From Flavobacterium sp. WC2421 (lineage in GTDB: Bacteria; Bacteroidota; Bacteroidia; Flavobacteriales; Flavobacteriaceae), in assembly GCF_040822115.1 (NCBI RefSeq), contig NZ_CP162004.1, positions 2,356,001 through 2,420,000 on the forward strand: a stretch of DNA of 64,000 bases. The letters are read 5' to 3'. A model generated the notes under the pieces. That model worked only from the letters and a program-made list of their open reading frames with translations. It was not told where the DNA came from and did no database searches. Shown piece after piece: positions 46,861 to 54,233 of this stretch. The translations under genes and the position numbers were made by a program. Position 1 is the first letter of the stretch. Each line of letters starts with the position of its first letter.

Positions 46861-46993
46861 TTGAAAAGAAAAAAGAGAAAAAAAGAAAGCCATATAATCA
46901 GCAGAAATGACGAACGGGAATGGAGGAAGGCACGACCGACTGGAAGTGAGGAATGGATGCTAAATTTGCTGGATTTTTTTCTCTTTCTTTTCA
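46861..46993. repeat. Imperfect inverted repeat around the first 24-bp repeat copy
   Basis: TTGAAAAGAAA...AGAGAAAAAAA (46861-46884) is nearly complementary to TTTTTTTCTCTTTCTTTTCAA (46974-46993, listed here as a 20-base arm with flanking T). The first copy of the 24-bp direct repeat lies between the arms. Confidence 0.45.
46922..46945 (+). repeat. 24-bp direct repeat, copy 1
   Basis: Begins GGAGGAAGGCACGACCGACT. An identical copy is at 47543-47566, 621 bp away, so the two bracket the non-coding region. Confidence 0.85.
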
Positions 46994-47482
46994 AGAAAAT
47001 GTACTATAGTTGTCGTGGATGATTTTAACACCCCCAAGCACCACAGAAAAAAGATAATTGTAGCGATAGCGGAAATTATTGTTTTTTCGAGGAGCGCAGA
47101 GGCGGTGTTGCGGCAATCGAACCGCCACCACAGACACGGGAACGAGCATAGGAACGGAGCGAGAGAAGTGGATGTGAGCGTGAAACGGCGGGGAAAAAAT
47201 ATAAGTCAGCCTTTGGCGTACCTTGATTTAGGGCAAAGTGAAGTTTTTACTGAACGGAGCCAACCCCGATGGCTGTGCGAAAGAGCAACCGCTGAAAAAA
47301 CTGAGGGCGGCAGACATAATACGGCTGGAATGCAGTGAAACGAATGAGAGAGCTTTTAGCGGAATGAAATGGAGCGTTAAGCGAACGAATGACTGTAACG
47401 GAATGAAGCGGTATTGTGGATGCATAAGCCCGACCGAACGCAGGAAGAGAACGTGTGAAGATGAGGAACGAACAGCGGAAAA

Positions 47483-47519
47483 AATAAGGTTGCCTATTTT
47501 TTGGCTGCCTTATTTTTTT
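47483..47519 (+). terminator. Plus-strand terminator of the non-coding region
   Basis: AATAAGG (47483-47489) and GCC (47492-47494) pair with GGC (47503-47505) and CCTTATT (47508-47514), with a small internal loop, followed by a run of T. Confidence 0.75.
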
Positions 47520-47542
47520 GTGCTGTGAAGTGTCTGTGGAAC

Positions 47543-47566
47543 GGAGGAAGGCACGACCGACTGGAA
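47543..47566 (+). repeat. 24-bp direct repeat, copy 2
   Basis: Identical to 46922-46945. It lies between the terminator and the DNA-binding gene at 47629. Confidence 0.85.
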
Positions 47567-47628
47567 CAGCCGAACGGAACAAAGGGAACGACCGAAGAGA
47601 GACCGCTTGATTGCCCGTGATGTTATGA

Positions 47629-47919
47629 TTATTGGTTAGTTTTTTTTAGAATTAACATACTCTTTAGTATATCATCTTTTTTATAATACCGTCTAGCACC
47701 AATACCATAACAAGTAATTTTTCCTTTATTAGTCCAACTCCAAAGTGTACTGCTGTCAATTTTTAGAAATTCGCAGGTTTCTGATCTGGTTAACAAGATG
47801 TCCGATGATTTAATTTCCAGATTCTTTTTAAAATCCATAAATTCTTCTTTTATAACTTCTTTGATTAATTGCTTTAGTTCATCTGGTGAAATACAGGATA
47901 GTAAAATTTGTTTTTCCAT
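47629..47919 (-). CDS. Excisionase-like helix-turn-helix protein
   Basis: 96 residues. The C-terminal half has the MerR/excisionase-type winged helix: LLTRSETCEFLKIDSSTLWS, GKITCYGIGARRYYKKDDIL. The N-terminal helix probably mediates dimer formation. Such HTH_17 proteins in Bacteroidota mobile elements regulate excision or transfer. A paralogue lies 55 bases upstream (47975). Confidence 0.8.
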   Translation of the reverse strand: MEKQILLSCISPDELKQLIKEVIKEEFMDFKKNLEIKSSDILLTRSETCEFLKIDSSTLWSWTNKGKITCYGIGARRYYKKDDILKSMLILKKTNQ

Positions 47920-47974
47920 TTTGAATGATTTTAAAATTAATAAAAATACAATTGAAGTTTTGGATTCCCTTTTT

Positions 47975-48226
47975 TTAATTTATACGAGTTAAACTTTTCA
48001 ACACTTCCTCTTTTTTATAAAACACCCTATTGCCAATGCCGTAACTTTTTAGCTTACCACTTTTTGTATGCTTCCAAAGAGAAGAAAAGTTTATTTTGAG
48101 TAATTCGCAGGCTTCTTTTCTTGAAAGTAGCGTTTCTGATTCATTCTTTGGATGAGAATTGAGTTTTTCAATCGCAATTTCAATTCGCTCCAATTTTTCT
48201 AAAATAAGTTCAAAAGGATTTTCCAT
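47975..48226 (-). CDS. Excisionase-like helix-turn-helix protein, paralogue
   Basis: 83 residues. TLLSRKEACELLKINFSSLW and KLKSYGIGNRVFYKKEEVLK mirror the neighbouring protein (LLTRSETCEFLKIDSSTLWS; GIGARRYYKKDDIL), so the two arose by duplication. The N-terminal ILEKLERIEIAIEKLN is a likely coiled coil. Role as for the paralogue: DNA binding in control of the element. Confidence 0.8.
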   Translation of the reverse strand: MENPFELILEKLERIEIAIEKLNSHPKNESETLLSRKEACELLKINFSSLWKHTKSGKLKSYGIGNRVFYKKEEVLKSLTRIN

Positions 48227-48353
48227 TTTTAGTATAAAAATAATAAAGGATAGTATAATAATTTTGCTTGAAGACTATTAAATCCAAACAATATGGAGCT
48301 CGAGGAAGCTTTGTGATGTTCTAGAATTATACAACACCAGAAGTATTTTTTTT

Positions 48354-49478
48354 CTATCTGTAATAACAGTTTGTTTTCTTAGGATTAACTATTTCATCTA
48401 GATCATTGTTTTCTAATAATTCATCCTTTTTCATAATTAAGGGGTCATACCAATCGATTTTGTCTTTTGCCCATTTTAACCAGTTGTTAAATTCTTCTGT
48501 GATTGAATTGTTGGTTTTCGATTTTTTTTCGAGACTATTGATATAATTTCTAAGTTTTATGGATTTATCAAATCTTTCGGAAGCGGATAGCAGGTTTTTA
48601 AACTTAGTTAATTCTAATTGTTTTCTTCGTAATAGATCCTCCTTAATTTTTTCTTCTTGCTGTTTTTTTATTCTCTCAATTCTTGATTGTTCTTGCCATT
48701 CTAATTCTTTTTGAGCCGCTAATTCCATATGTGCAACTATTTTGGCTAACTGTTGTTCCAGTTTTAAAGGGCCATCTTTCCATTCTTTGCAATTCCATCT
48801 TATTTCAATTTTTAAAACATAAATTCCAGTAAAAAGATAGGTTGGGCTTTCAAATTGCTTTTTAGCCGGTATTCGTTTTCTCACCTCCCTCAAATGGAAG
48901 GGAAATTCAACATCGTTTATCATACAAATTTGCCCCCAGTTATTTTTATCACTTTTGAAAATATGTCCTCTATATTTTAATAGTTTAATAAATACATCCA
49001 TCAGCCGTAAAGCCCTATCTCTATTGTCATAATCAACATTTATATTTAATCGATCTTCTCTTTTAATTTTATCCCAATTCCTTTTTTCAACATTCTTTAA
49101 ATATTCATTTGTTTGTGTTATTAAAATATCTGGGTTCGTGAGTTTGTCAGATACCAATAAAGGGGCTTTTTTGTCACTTTCAATTTGTTTTGTTAGATCG
49201 TCAAGAGATGATTTATCGGAATTAATTGTAGTGTCTTTTTCTCTTAATATTAATTTTATGGATTTTTCACTGGAAAGCTCAGGAAGTTTTATACGATTAT
49301 AGGGTTTATTGAATTTTAATTTACTCCAATAATCCTTTTGTGGTATTGGAATATGATTGTTTTTGCAAAACTTTTTGAGTTCATCAAAGCTTATAACATA
49401 TTTCTTTGATAAAGAACTTAACGATTCTGTCCATACAAGGTCGTAAAGTTGTTGGCGTGTTAATGTTATCGTTTCCAT
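48354..49478 (-). CDS. Uncharacterised coiled-coil protein with HTH-like N-terminus
   Basis: 374 residues from ATG 49478; an 11-residue longer version would need a TTG start at 49511. The N-terminus, LTRQQLYDLVWTESLSSLSK, then FCKNNHIPIPQKDYWSKLKF, is a conserved block found in many bacterial proteins of unknown function and resembles a helix-turn-helix. A middle domain (about 140-240) has RALRLMDVFIKLLKYRGH. A long charged coiled coil follows (about 245-330). It may bind DNA, but there is no catalytic motif. Confidence 0.65.
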   Translation of the reverse strand: METITLTRQQLYDLVWTESLSSLSKKYVISFDELKKFCKNNHIPIPQKDYWSKLKFNKPYNRIKLPELSSEKSIKLILREKDTTINSDKSSLDDLTKQIESDKKAPLLVSDKLTNPDILITQTNEYLKNVEKRNWDKIKREDRLNINVDYDNRDRALRLMDVFIKLLKYRGHIFKSDKNNWGQICMINDVEFPFHLREVRKRIPAKKQFESPTYLFTGIYVLKIEIRWNCKEWKDGPLKLEQQLAKIVAHMELAAQKELEWQEQSRIERIKKQQEEKIKEDLLRRKQLELTKFKNLLSASERFDKSIKLRNYINSLEKKSKTNNSITEEFNNWLKWAKDKIDWYDPLIMKKDELLENNDLDEIVNPKKTNCYYR

Positions 49479-49710
49479 TTTATTTTTTTTATTCAAATTG
49501 ATTTTTAACAACTAAAATTACTATTTGAAAAGGAAAAATAAAAATAGTACTTCATAAAATTTATGATAGAGCAGTCGAATGATTTTCGATGTTATCATAT
49601 TGGGTTAAGATTATGAGATTGCTTTGAAAGTTTTTTCATTTCGGTCAAAGTTAAAATCGGGCGAGGCAATTGTAAGGAGATTAATTTATATACGGTGGCC
49701 ATTTGTAATA

Positions 49711-49745
49711 AAAAAAATCTCTAAAGACTAAAGACTTTAGAGATT
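49711..49745 (-). terminator. Terminator of the toxin-antitoxin-chaperone operon
   Basis: AATCTCTAAAG (49716-49726) pairs with CTTTAGAGATT (49735-49745) around an 8-base loop. On the minus strand the stem is followed by eight or more T. It lies 25 bases after the SecB-like gene. Confidence 0.88.
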
Positions 49746-49769
49746 AATTGATTTTAATAAATGAATCTA

Positions 49770-50195
49770 CTATTTATTTATATTAAATGATTTTGGATCT
49801 ATAATAGGCAAAAATGCATTATGTAAATAGGTTCCTTTAAATGTAGAAAACATAATACCGCGAATCGTTGAAATTGAAATTGAGTTTATTGCAATTATGA
49901 TGTCAGTTGGCAATTTTACTTCATTGTCTATTACAAAACTTGGTAAGTTTTCAAATTCAAATATTAAACTCGCAGAGAGCCCACCTAAAATAGTTTTATT
50001 ATTATTCTCCTCAATAAATATTTCAACAATTGGTTTAATAGCAATCACATTTTCATTTAGGTTAACTAAATGTTCTATATTAATATTAAATTTAAATATA
50101 GTATCATTTGTTATTGAATCACTAACTACTGATAAACTTGACTGTGAAAGTTCAATATTTTTTAATCTAAAACTAATATTTTTTTGTTCTTCCAT
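49770..50195 (-). CDS. SecB-like chaperone of a toxin-antitoxin-chaperone module
   Basis: 141 residues. The layout follows SecB: a first strand ISFRLKNIELSQSS, a second IFKFNINIEHLVNL, then LGGLSASLIFEFENLPSF, the helix region INSISISTIRGIMFSTFKG and the final TYLHNAFLPIIDPKSF, which fits the PxNF-type end of SecB. No gene for the general secretion route is near. It starts two bases after the antitoxin stop. In known TAC systems the SecB-like partner protects the antitoxin from degradation; I infer the same role. Confidence 0.7.
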   Translation of the reverse strand: MEEQKNISFRLKNIELSQSSLSVVSDSITNDTIFKFNINIEHLVNLNENVIAIKPIVEIFIEENNNKTILGGLSASLIFEFENLPSFVIDNEVKLPTDIIIAINSISISTIRGIMFSTFKGTYLHNAFLPIIDPKSFNINK

Positions 50196-50197
50196 TA

Positions 50198-50620
50198 TTA
50201 AACTGTTAATGAATACGAATTAGTATAATCAGGTTTTGAAAAGTCAAACAAGCTTAAAAAATTAAAATTGATTTTAGATTCTTTAGTAGATACTACTTCC
50301 AAATGTAAATTCTTTAAAGCAATAGTTTCATTTATTTCTGAATCTACTAATTTAATAGGCAATTCACTTTCTAACAATAAAAGAGTGTCGGTAGTAAAAT
50401 TATGTGTACCGCTCAGCCATTTACTTATTTCTGAATTGTTTTTATTTATTTTTTTTGCAAATTGAGATTTATTTAAACCTGTGGTCCTTATGGCTTCTGC
50501 AATTTTAATTGCCAATCTCATTTTGCCTTCTGTAATATCAAGTTCTTCTTTTGAAATGTTTGATAAAATACTTTCTACAATAGGGCTATTGTATACTCTT
50601 GCTTTTTTGTTAGTTTTCAT
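50198..50620 (-). CDS. HigA-like antitoxin with helix-turn-helix
   Basis: 140 residues from ATG 50620, which overlaps the toxin stop (ATGAAAACTAA); a TTG at 50629 could add three residues. The central XRE domain has TGLNKSQFAKKINKNNSEIS and KWLSGTHNFTTDTLLLLESE. The long C-terminal tail (about 100-140, ending DYTNSYSLTV) is extra relative to short HigA proteins and may be the chaperone-addiction segment. It should neutralise the toxin and repress the operon through the palindrome ahead of the toxin gene. Confidence 0.78.
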   Translation of the reverse strand: MKTNKKARVYNSPIVESILSNISKEELDITEGKMRLAIKIAEAIRTTGLNKSQFAKKINKNNSEISKWLSGTHNFTTDTLLLLESELPIKLVDSEINETIALKNLHLEVVSTKESKINFNFLSLFDFSKPDYTNSYSLTV

Positions 50621-51110
50621 AATCGTCAAAATTAAAGGTTAAATCTCCTTCAAAATCTTTAAAATCGGGTTTAGTAATATCTTTGTCTTTGAGTCTTTGT
50701 GTAATTTCTTTTGAAAGATCTCTTAAAAAGTAATTTTCTGTTTCTAGTTTTTTATCTTGTTGTAAAGCTCTTATCGTTTTAGGTTTAAATCCACCGCCAC
50801 CTAAAATTACAATATCGTTACCATATCTTATACAATATAATCTTAACTTAGAATTAGGGTCATCATATAGTGCACAAACACCATCTCCCGGAGCACCTTC
50901 ATTTATTTTAAAAAAATGTTCTCTTGCACCTGTTTTTTTTCCTATGGTATGAAGTCTTTGAACGATATTATTTATTTCAAGCTTATACTCTGTGGTATTC
51001 TCTTCAATGAATTTGTCAAATAGTGTTTTATTTTCATCAACAATTAATACAGAATAGATGGAAGTTTGTTCTCCACTAAAATTACCAAGTTTTACTAATT
51101 CACATTCCAT
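50610..51110 (-). CDS. HigB/RelE-like toxin
   Basis: 166 residues. The C-terminal half has the RelE-type strand pattern KLRLYCIRYGNDIVILGGGG followed by FKPKTIRALQQDKKLETENY, with a helix at the end. The N-terminal half, with KKTGAREHFFKINEGAPGDG, is as in longer HigB-like proteins. Family members cut mRNA at the ribosome. The gene order toxin, antitoxin, SecB-like protein is that of HigBA-type TAC modules. The last residues overlap the antitoxin start. Confidence 0.75.
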   Translation of the reverse strand: MECELVKLGNFSGEQTSIYSVLIVDENKTLFDKFIEENTTEYKLEINNIVQRLHTIGKKTGAREHFFKINEGAPGDGVCALYDDPNSKLRLYCIRYGNDIVILGGGGFKPKTIRALQQDKKLETENYFLRDLSKEITQRLKDKDITKPDFKDFEGDLTFNFDDYEN

Positions 51111-51139
51111 ATTTCATTGAGGGTACAAATATATGCATT

Positions 51140-51161
51140 TATTTCACTTATAAGTGAAATA
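51140..51161. promoter_or_regulatory. Perfect 22-bp palindrome, candidate autoregulation operator
   Basis: The arms are TATTTCACTTA and its complement, with no spacer (51140-51161). It lies 30 bases ahead of the toxin start, where an operator for the HTH antitoxin is expected. Confidence 0.7.
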
Positions 51162-51330
51162 TTAACATAATGTTCTAATTTGTGTTTAATTGAATTGTTT
51201 ATTAATCATTTTTCTATTGTATAATTTATATGTGCTCTAACATTTATAACAGAATATGACATTTACAAAACTAATCTATTAAGATATCTTTTTAGAGTAA
51301 ATCTCTTTAACTTATCAAAATAAATAATAT

Positions 51331-51360
51331 AATAAATGTGAATATATTTACATTTATTAT
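51331..51360. repeat. AT-rich inverted repeat between toxin and clamp-like genes
   Basis: TAATAAATGT (51331-51340) and ACATTTATTA (51351-51360) are perfect complements with a 10-base loop. It could end transcription of the clamp-like gene or bind a regulator. The rest of 51162-51452 holds no gene. Confidence 0.4.
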
Positions 51361-51452
51361 AGATACCAGATAAAAGAATTGATTTTTATTTTATCGTTTT
51401 AGGTAATTAAAAGTGTTCAATTAAATTATGATGTAGCTCCAGTTTTATATAA

Positions 51453-52022
51453 CTATTTGACATCTATTTTTTTTTGCACCAGTTCCTCAATTTCTTTGAT
51501 TTTTACTCCATAAACTTTTAATATATCCGAAGTATTTTTGATATTCACTTTCAAATTTCTCTTTGCAACATAAATTTGATGTTCCAATTTGTTAAACCCT
51601 ATTTCTTCTGGCGTGAACCCTTTATTTTCTAATTGCAATAAATGTAAATCAGAGTAATTAATAGGTAAATTGATGCTTCTCAAAATACTGTCGTTCTCAA
51701 AAAAAGTAGATTGTGCCCTTACTGAAGTTACTCCCAATTTGATTGCATCATCAAGAATAATACATTCTACTTCTAATTTATTCCAAGTGTTTATTATATC
51801 CCTAAAATAAAATAAGCCTAATGTAGCTTTTGCTGTGCTTTTTGTTTCGCATTTTACTTCTAAGCTTACTCCTGGAATGACTAATGTTAATAAACCATCT
51901 GTAATAGTTAATTCCAATTCAGTATATCTATTCCATTTTGAAATAGGACCAAGCGCTTTAGTGATTTTTTTGATTTCAAGTAAAAGCTTTGATTTTTTTA
52001 TTTTGAAGCTGGCTTGGTTCAT
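51453..52022 (-). CDS. Small protein resembling a single DNA sliding-clamp domain
   Basis: 189 residues. Residues 5-125 follow the order of secondary structure of a beta-clamp domain: SFKIKKSKLLLEIKKITKAL, then LELTITDGLLTLVIPGVSLE, LFYFRDIINTWNKLEVECII and a final set of strands. It lines up by eye with domain 1 of E. coli DnaN, including the DG turn and the F-x-DI helix. A true DnaN has three such domains, so this would be a single unit. The C-terminal part (about 130-189) is helical. Function unknown; the weak similarity needs structural checking. It is the gene after the UvrD-type helicase. Confidence 0.4.
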   Translation of the reverse strand: MNQASFKIKKSKLLLEIKKITKALGPISKWNRYTELELTITDGLLTLVIPGVSLEVKCETKSTAKATLGLFYFRDIINTWNKLEVECIILDDAIKLGVTSVRAQSTFFENDSILRSINLPINYSDLHLLQLENKGFTPEEIGFNKLEHQIYVAKRNLKVNIKNTSDILKVYGVKIKEIEELVQKKIDVK

Positions 52023-52139
52023 ACTATTGATTATTTATGTTTAAATTAAATGTATGCATAAATCATTACCATTGGCTAGGTCTTAGATGAAAGAATATTT
52101 TTTTATAGTATAGGTTCATTATTACTAGTTTTAATATAA

Positions 52140-54233
52140 TTAAATATTTATTAATTCCGATTTTATCCCTGTTCCGGCTATTTTCAAAACGCTTATTGCC
52201 CTTGTCATCGCAACATATAAAAGTGATTTCTCGCTGTTTAAATAGTCTTCCTTTTCTTGTTGTTCCATGGTGTCCATTTTTTGGATCATTAGTGGTACTG
52301 TTCTGTTGTTTACGTCACAAAGTATTACCGCCTTAAATTCTAATCCCTTTAGACCATGGAATGTTGATAGTATAATTCCTGAATTACTGTTTCCTACTGC
52401 TGCATTATCAGTAAAAGGAATTTTACTTTTATGTAATGCTGTTTTTACCTCTTTTAAAGCCTCTTTTGTTCTAAAAGCCAATACTATATCGTTCAACTTA
52501 AAGCCTTTTTCTTTTAACTCACCAATATGATTAATGATAGCATTAATTTCATCGGATTTGGTTTTATATACCTCATAGGTTGGTTGTTCTCCATGAAATA
52601 AGGATAAATAACCATTTAACTTTTCAGTTTCTCCATCAAAATCATCATAGTTTATACCTTTAACTGCGGTCACCGCTAGACGTTTTATCTCTTCTGAAGT
52701 TCTATAATTTATTTTTAATTGTTTGCTACGGTTTCCTCTAATAGAAATACCTGCAGCTGTGAAATTTATTTTACGTGCATAAATTTTTTGATACGGATCT
52801 CCTACCAAAAACAAATCATTAGCTTTTTCTTCTACTAATGCTCTTAGAAATCGAAGCTCGATATTAGATAAATCCTGAACTTCATCAGTAATTACGTTTT
52901 TGAACGGTCTTTCAGTAGCTGATTTTAAGTGGTTTGTTACCAAATTAAATAATTCAGCTCTGTCAACATAACTCTCCTTTTTCTTTTTGTGAATGTACTT
53001 TTCAACTAATTCCCAAACCTCCATTTTTATTTTTCTGGAAATTGGTTTACCGCGACCTATTCTGCTTACTTTTAGGTAATCTTCCAAGTTTTTAATATCA
53101 TTAAACAAGATTACGTTTTGATACTCTTTCGTTAGGAATAAGGTGTCAAATTCGGTTAAATTTTGTTCGAGGAAATCATCCCAAAGGTCATAACTTGATT
53201 TTGAATTATAGAAATCTAATATTCTAACATTTTTATCAACCAGATTATATTCTTTTGCTAAATCTCTGACTAATGTATCAATATTGGTTATTACTATTTT
53301 ACTTTTATCTATAGATAATTTATCAGCTAGAAGCGTTAAGTTTTGCGTTAGTGCATTTGTGAAAGTTGTGAATAAAACTTTTCTGTCATCACTATCAATT
53401 AGGATTGAAGTTAGTTTTTTTAATCTGTGAAGGGCAACTACAGTTTTTCCTGTACCAGCACCACCAGTTACTCTTACTGATCCTTTAAAATCAGGTTCCA
53501 CTAATTTACGTTGTGAAGGGTGCAGGTATATTTGCCATTTGCTTAAATCTCCATTAATGATTTCGGACATTAAGTCGTCATCAACTTCAACAAAATTTCT
53601 CTTGTTATTAATGCTGTTCGCTTTTGCCTCTATTTCTTCGGCAATAGATTTTCCTTCATTAATTTCAGCAATTAAAAGTTCAATATTAAGTCCTTCCGTT
53701 ATGTAGAATAGATTTTCAAAAGCGTCATTAGGAATGTATTTTTCACTATCCCCTAATTCATTTAAATCTTTTAAACTGCGAACCAAAATTAATGTTTGCG
53801 ATGGTACCCCAATATGTAGTAACTGTTCGTCTGAATAGCCATCAAATAAGTGCGGTGTTTTTATTGAATCGTGTACTTTTTGTTTTACAATATTTGTTTC
53901 TGGAGCCGTAAATATTTGGGCAGAATCGGTGTTGTCATTCCAATAAAAGACTTTGTTTTTTGCCCAGTCCATCGCTTCATCATGATTGTCAACCCAAAGT
54001 AAATAGTAGTTATCTCCTGTTTCTGGAGCTTTTACAATCGCTCTGTATTTATCATCAATTCTTGCTGTTCTTAATTGCTGGTCCTTGAAAGTTGAAATTG
54101 CTTCAAAATTAATTGCACTCGACTTCGAGTTTTCTCTAAATTTTCTTTGAAATTCAAGGACCTTTTTTTGTACGGGTTTTGGTAATGCAAATAATTGCTC
54201 CATACATTTATCGTGAATAAAAAGCTTCATCAT
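52140..54233 (-). CDS. UvrD/Rep-type helicase with RelE-like N-terminal domain
   Basis: 697 residues. Residues 1-95 look like a RelE/ParE fold: LFIHDKCMEQLFALPKPVQK, RTARIDDKYRAIVKAPE and WVDNHDEAMDWAKNK. The superfamily 1 helicase part has Walker A RVTGGAGTGKTVVALHRL, Walker B VITDEVQDLS, motif III GDPYQKIYA, motif IV INYRTSEEI, STFHGLKGLEFKAVIL and a final LLYVAMTRA. It should be a 3'-5' DNA helicase/translocase. The start overlaps the stop of the DUF1998 helicase gene (ATGATGA), so the two are translated together. The RelE-like part may bind a nucleic acid or partner rather than be a toxin. Confidence 0.85.
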   Translation of the reverse strand: MMKLFIHDKCMEQLFALPKPVQKKVLEFQRKFRENSKSSAINFEAISTFKDQQLRTARIDDKYRAIVKAPETGDNYYLLWVDNHDEAMDWAKNKVFYWNDNTDSAQIFTAPETNIVKQKVHDSIKTPHLFDGYSDEQLLHIGVPSQTLILVRSLKDLNELGDSEKYIPNDAFENLFYITEGLNIELLIAEINEGKSIAEEIEAKANSINNKRNFVEVDDDLMSEIINGDLSKWQIYLHPSQRKLVEPDFKGSVRVTGGAGTGKTVVALHRLKKLTSILIDSDDRKVLFTTFTNALTQNLTLLADKLSIDKSKIVITNIDTLVRDLAKEYNLVDKNVRILDFYNSKSSYDLWDDFLEQNLTEFDTLFLTKEYQNVILFNDIKNLEDYLKVSRIGRGKPISRKIKMEVWELVEKYIHKKKKESYVDRAELFNLVTNHLKSATERPFKNVITDEVQDLSNIELRFLRALVEEKANDLFLVGDPYQKIYARKINFTAAGISIRGNRSKQLKINYRTSEEIKRLAVTAVKGINYDDFDGETEKLNGYLSLFHGEQPTYEVYKTKSDEINAIINHIGELKEKGFKLNDIVLAFRTKEALKEVKTALHKSKIPFTDNAAVGNSNSGIILSTFHGLKGLEFKAVILCDVNNRTVPLMIQKMDTMEQQEKEDYLNSEKSLLYVAMTRAISVLKIAGTGIKSELINI

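Larger units (their letters stand above)
46850..47628 (+). ncRNA. G+C-rich non-coding region ending in a terminator, candidate structured RNA
   Basis: About 780 bases with repeated short words such as GAACGGA and CGAACG and a base composition unlike the A/T-rich genes on both sides. Open frames exist on both strands but overlap each other, have odd composition and show no known motif. A plus-strand terminator at 47483-47519 suggests a transcript from roughly 47,000. A 24-bp exact direct repeat (46922-46945 and 47543-47566) brackets the stretch. This is a candidate structured RNA or a cis-acting site such as a transfer origin; I recognise no known class. Confidence 0.4.

Noticed and set aside
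47015..47582. Several overlapping open frames on both strands
   Set aside because: They overlap each other, have unusual Arg/Cys-rich composition and no ribosome site or motif. I treat the region as non-coding.
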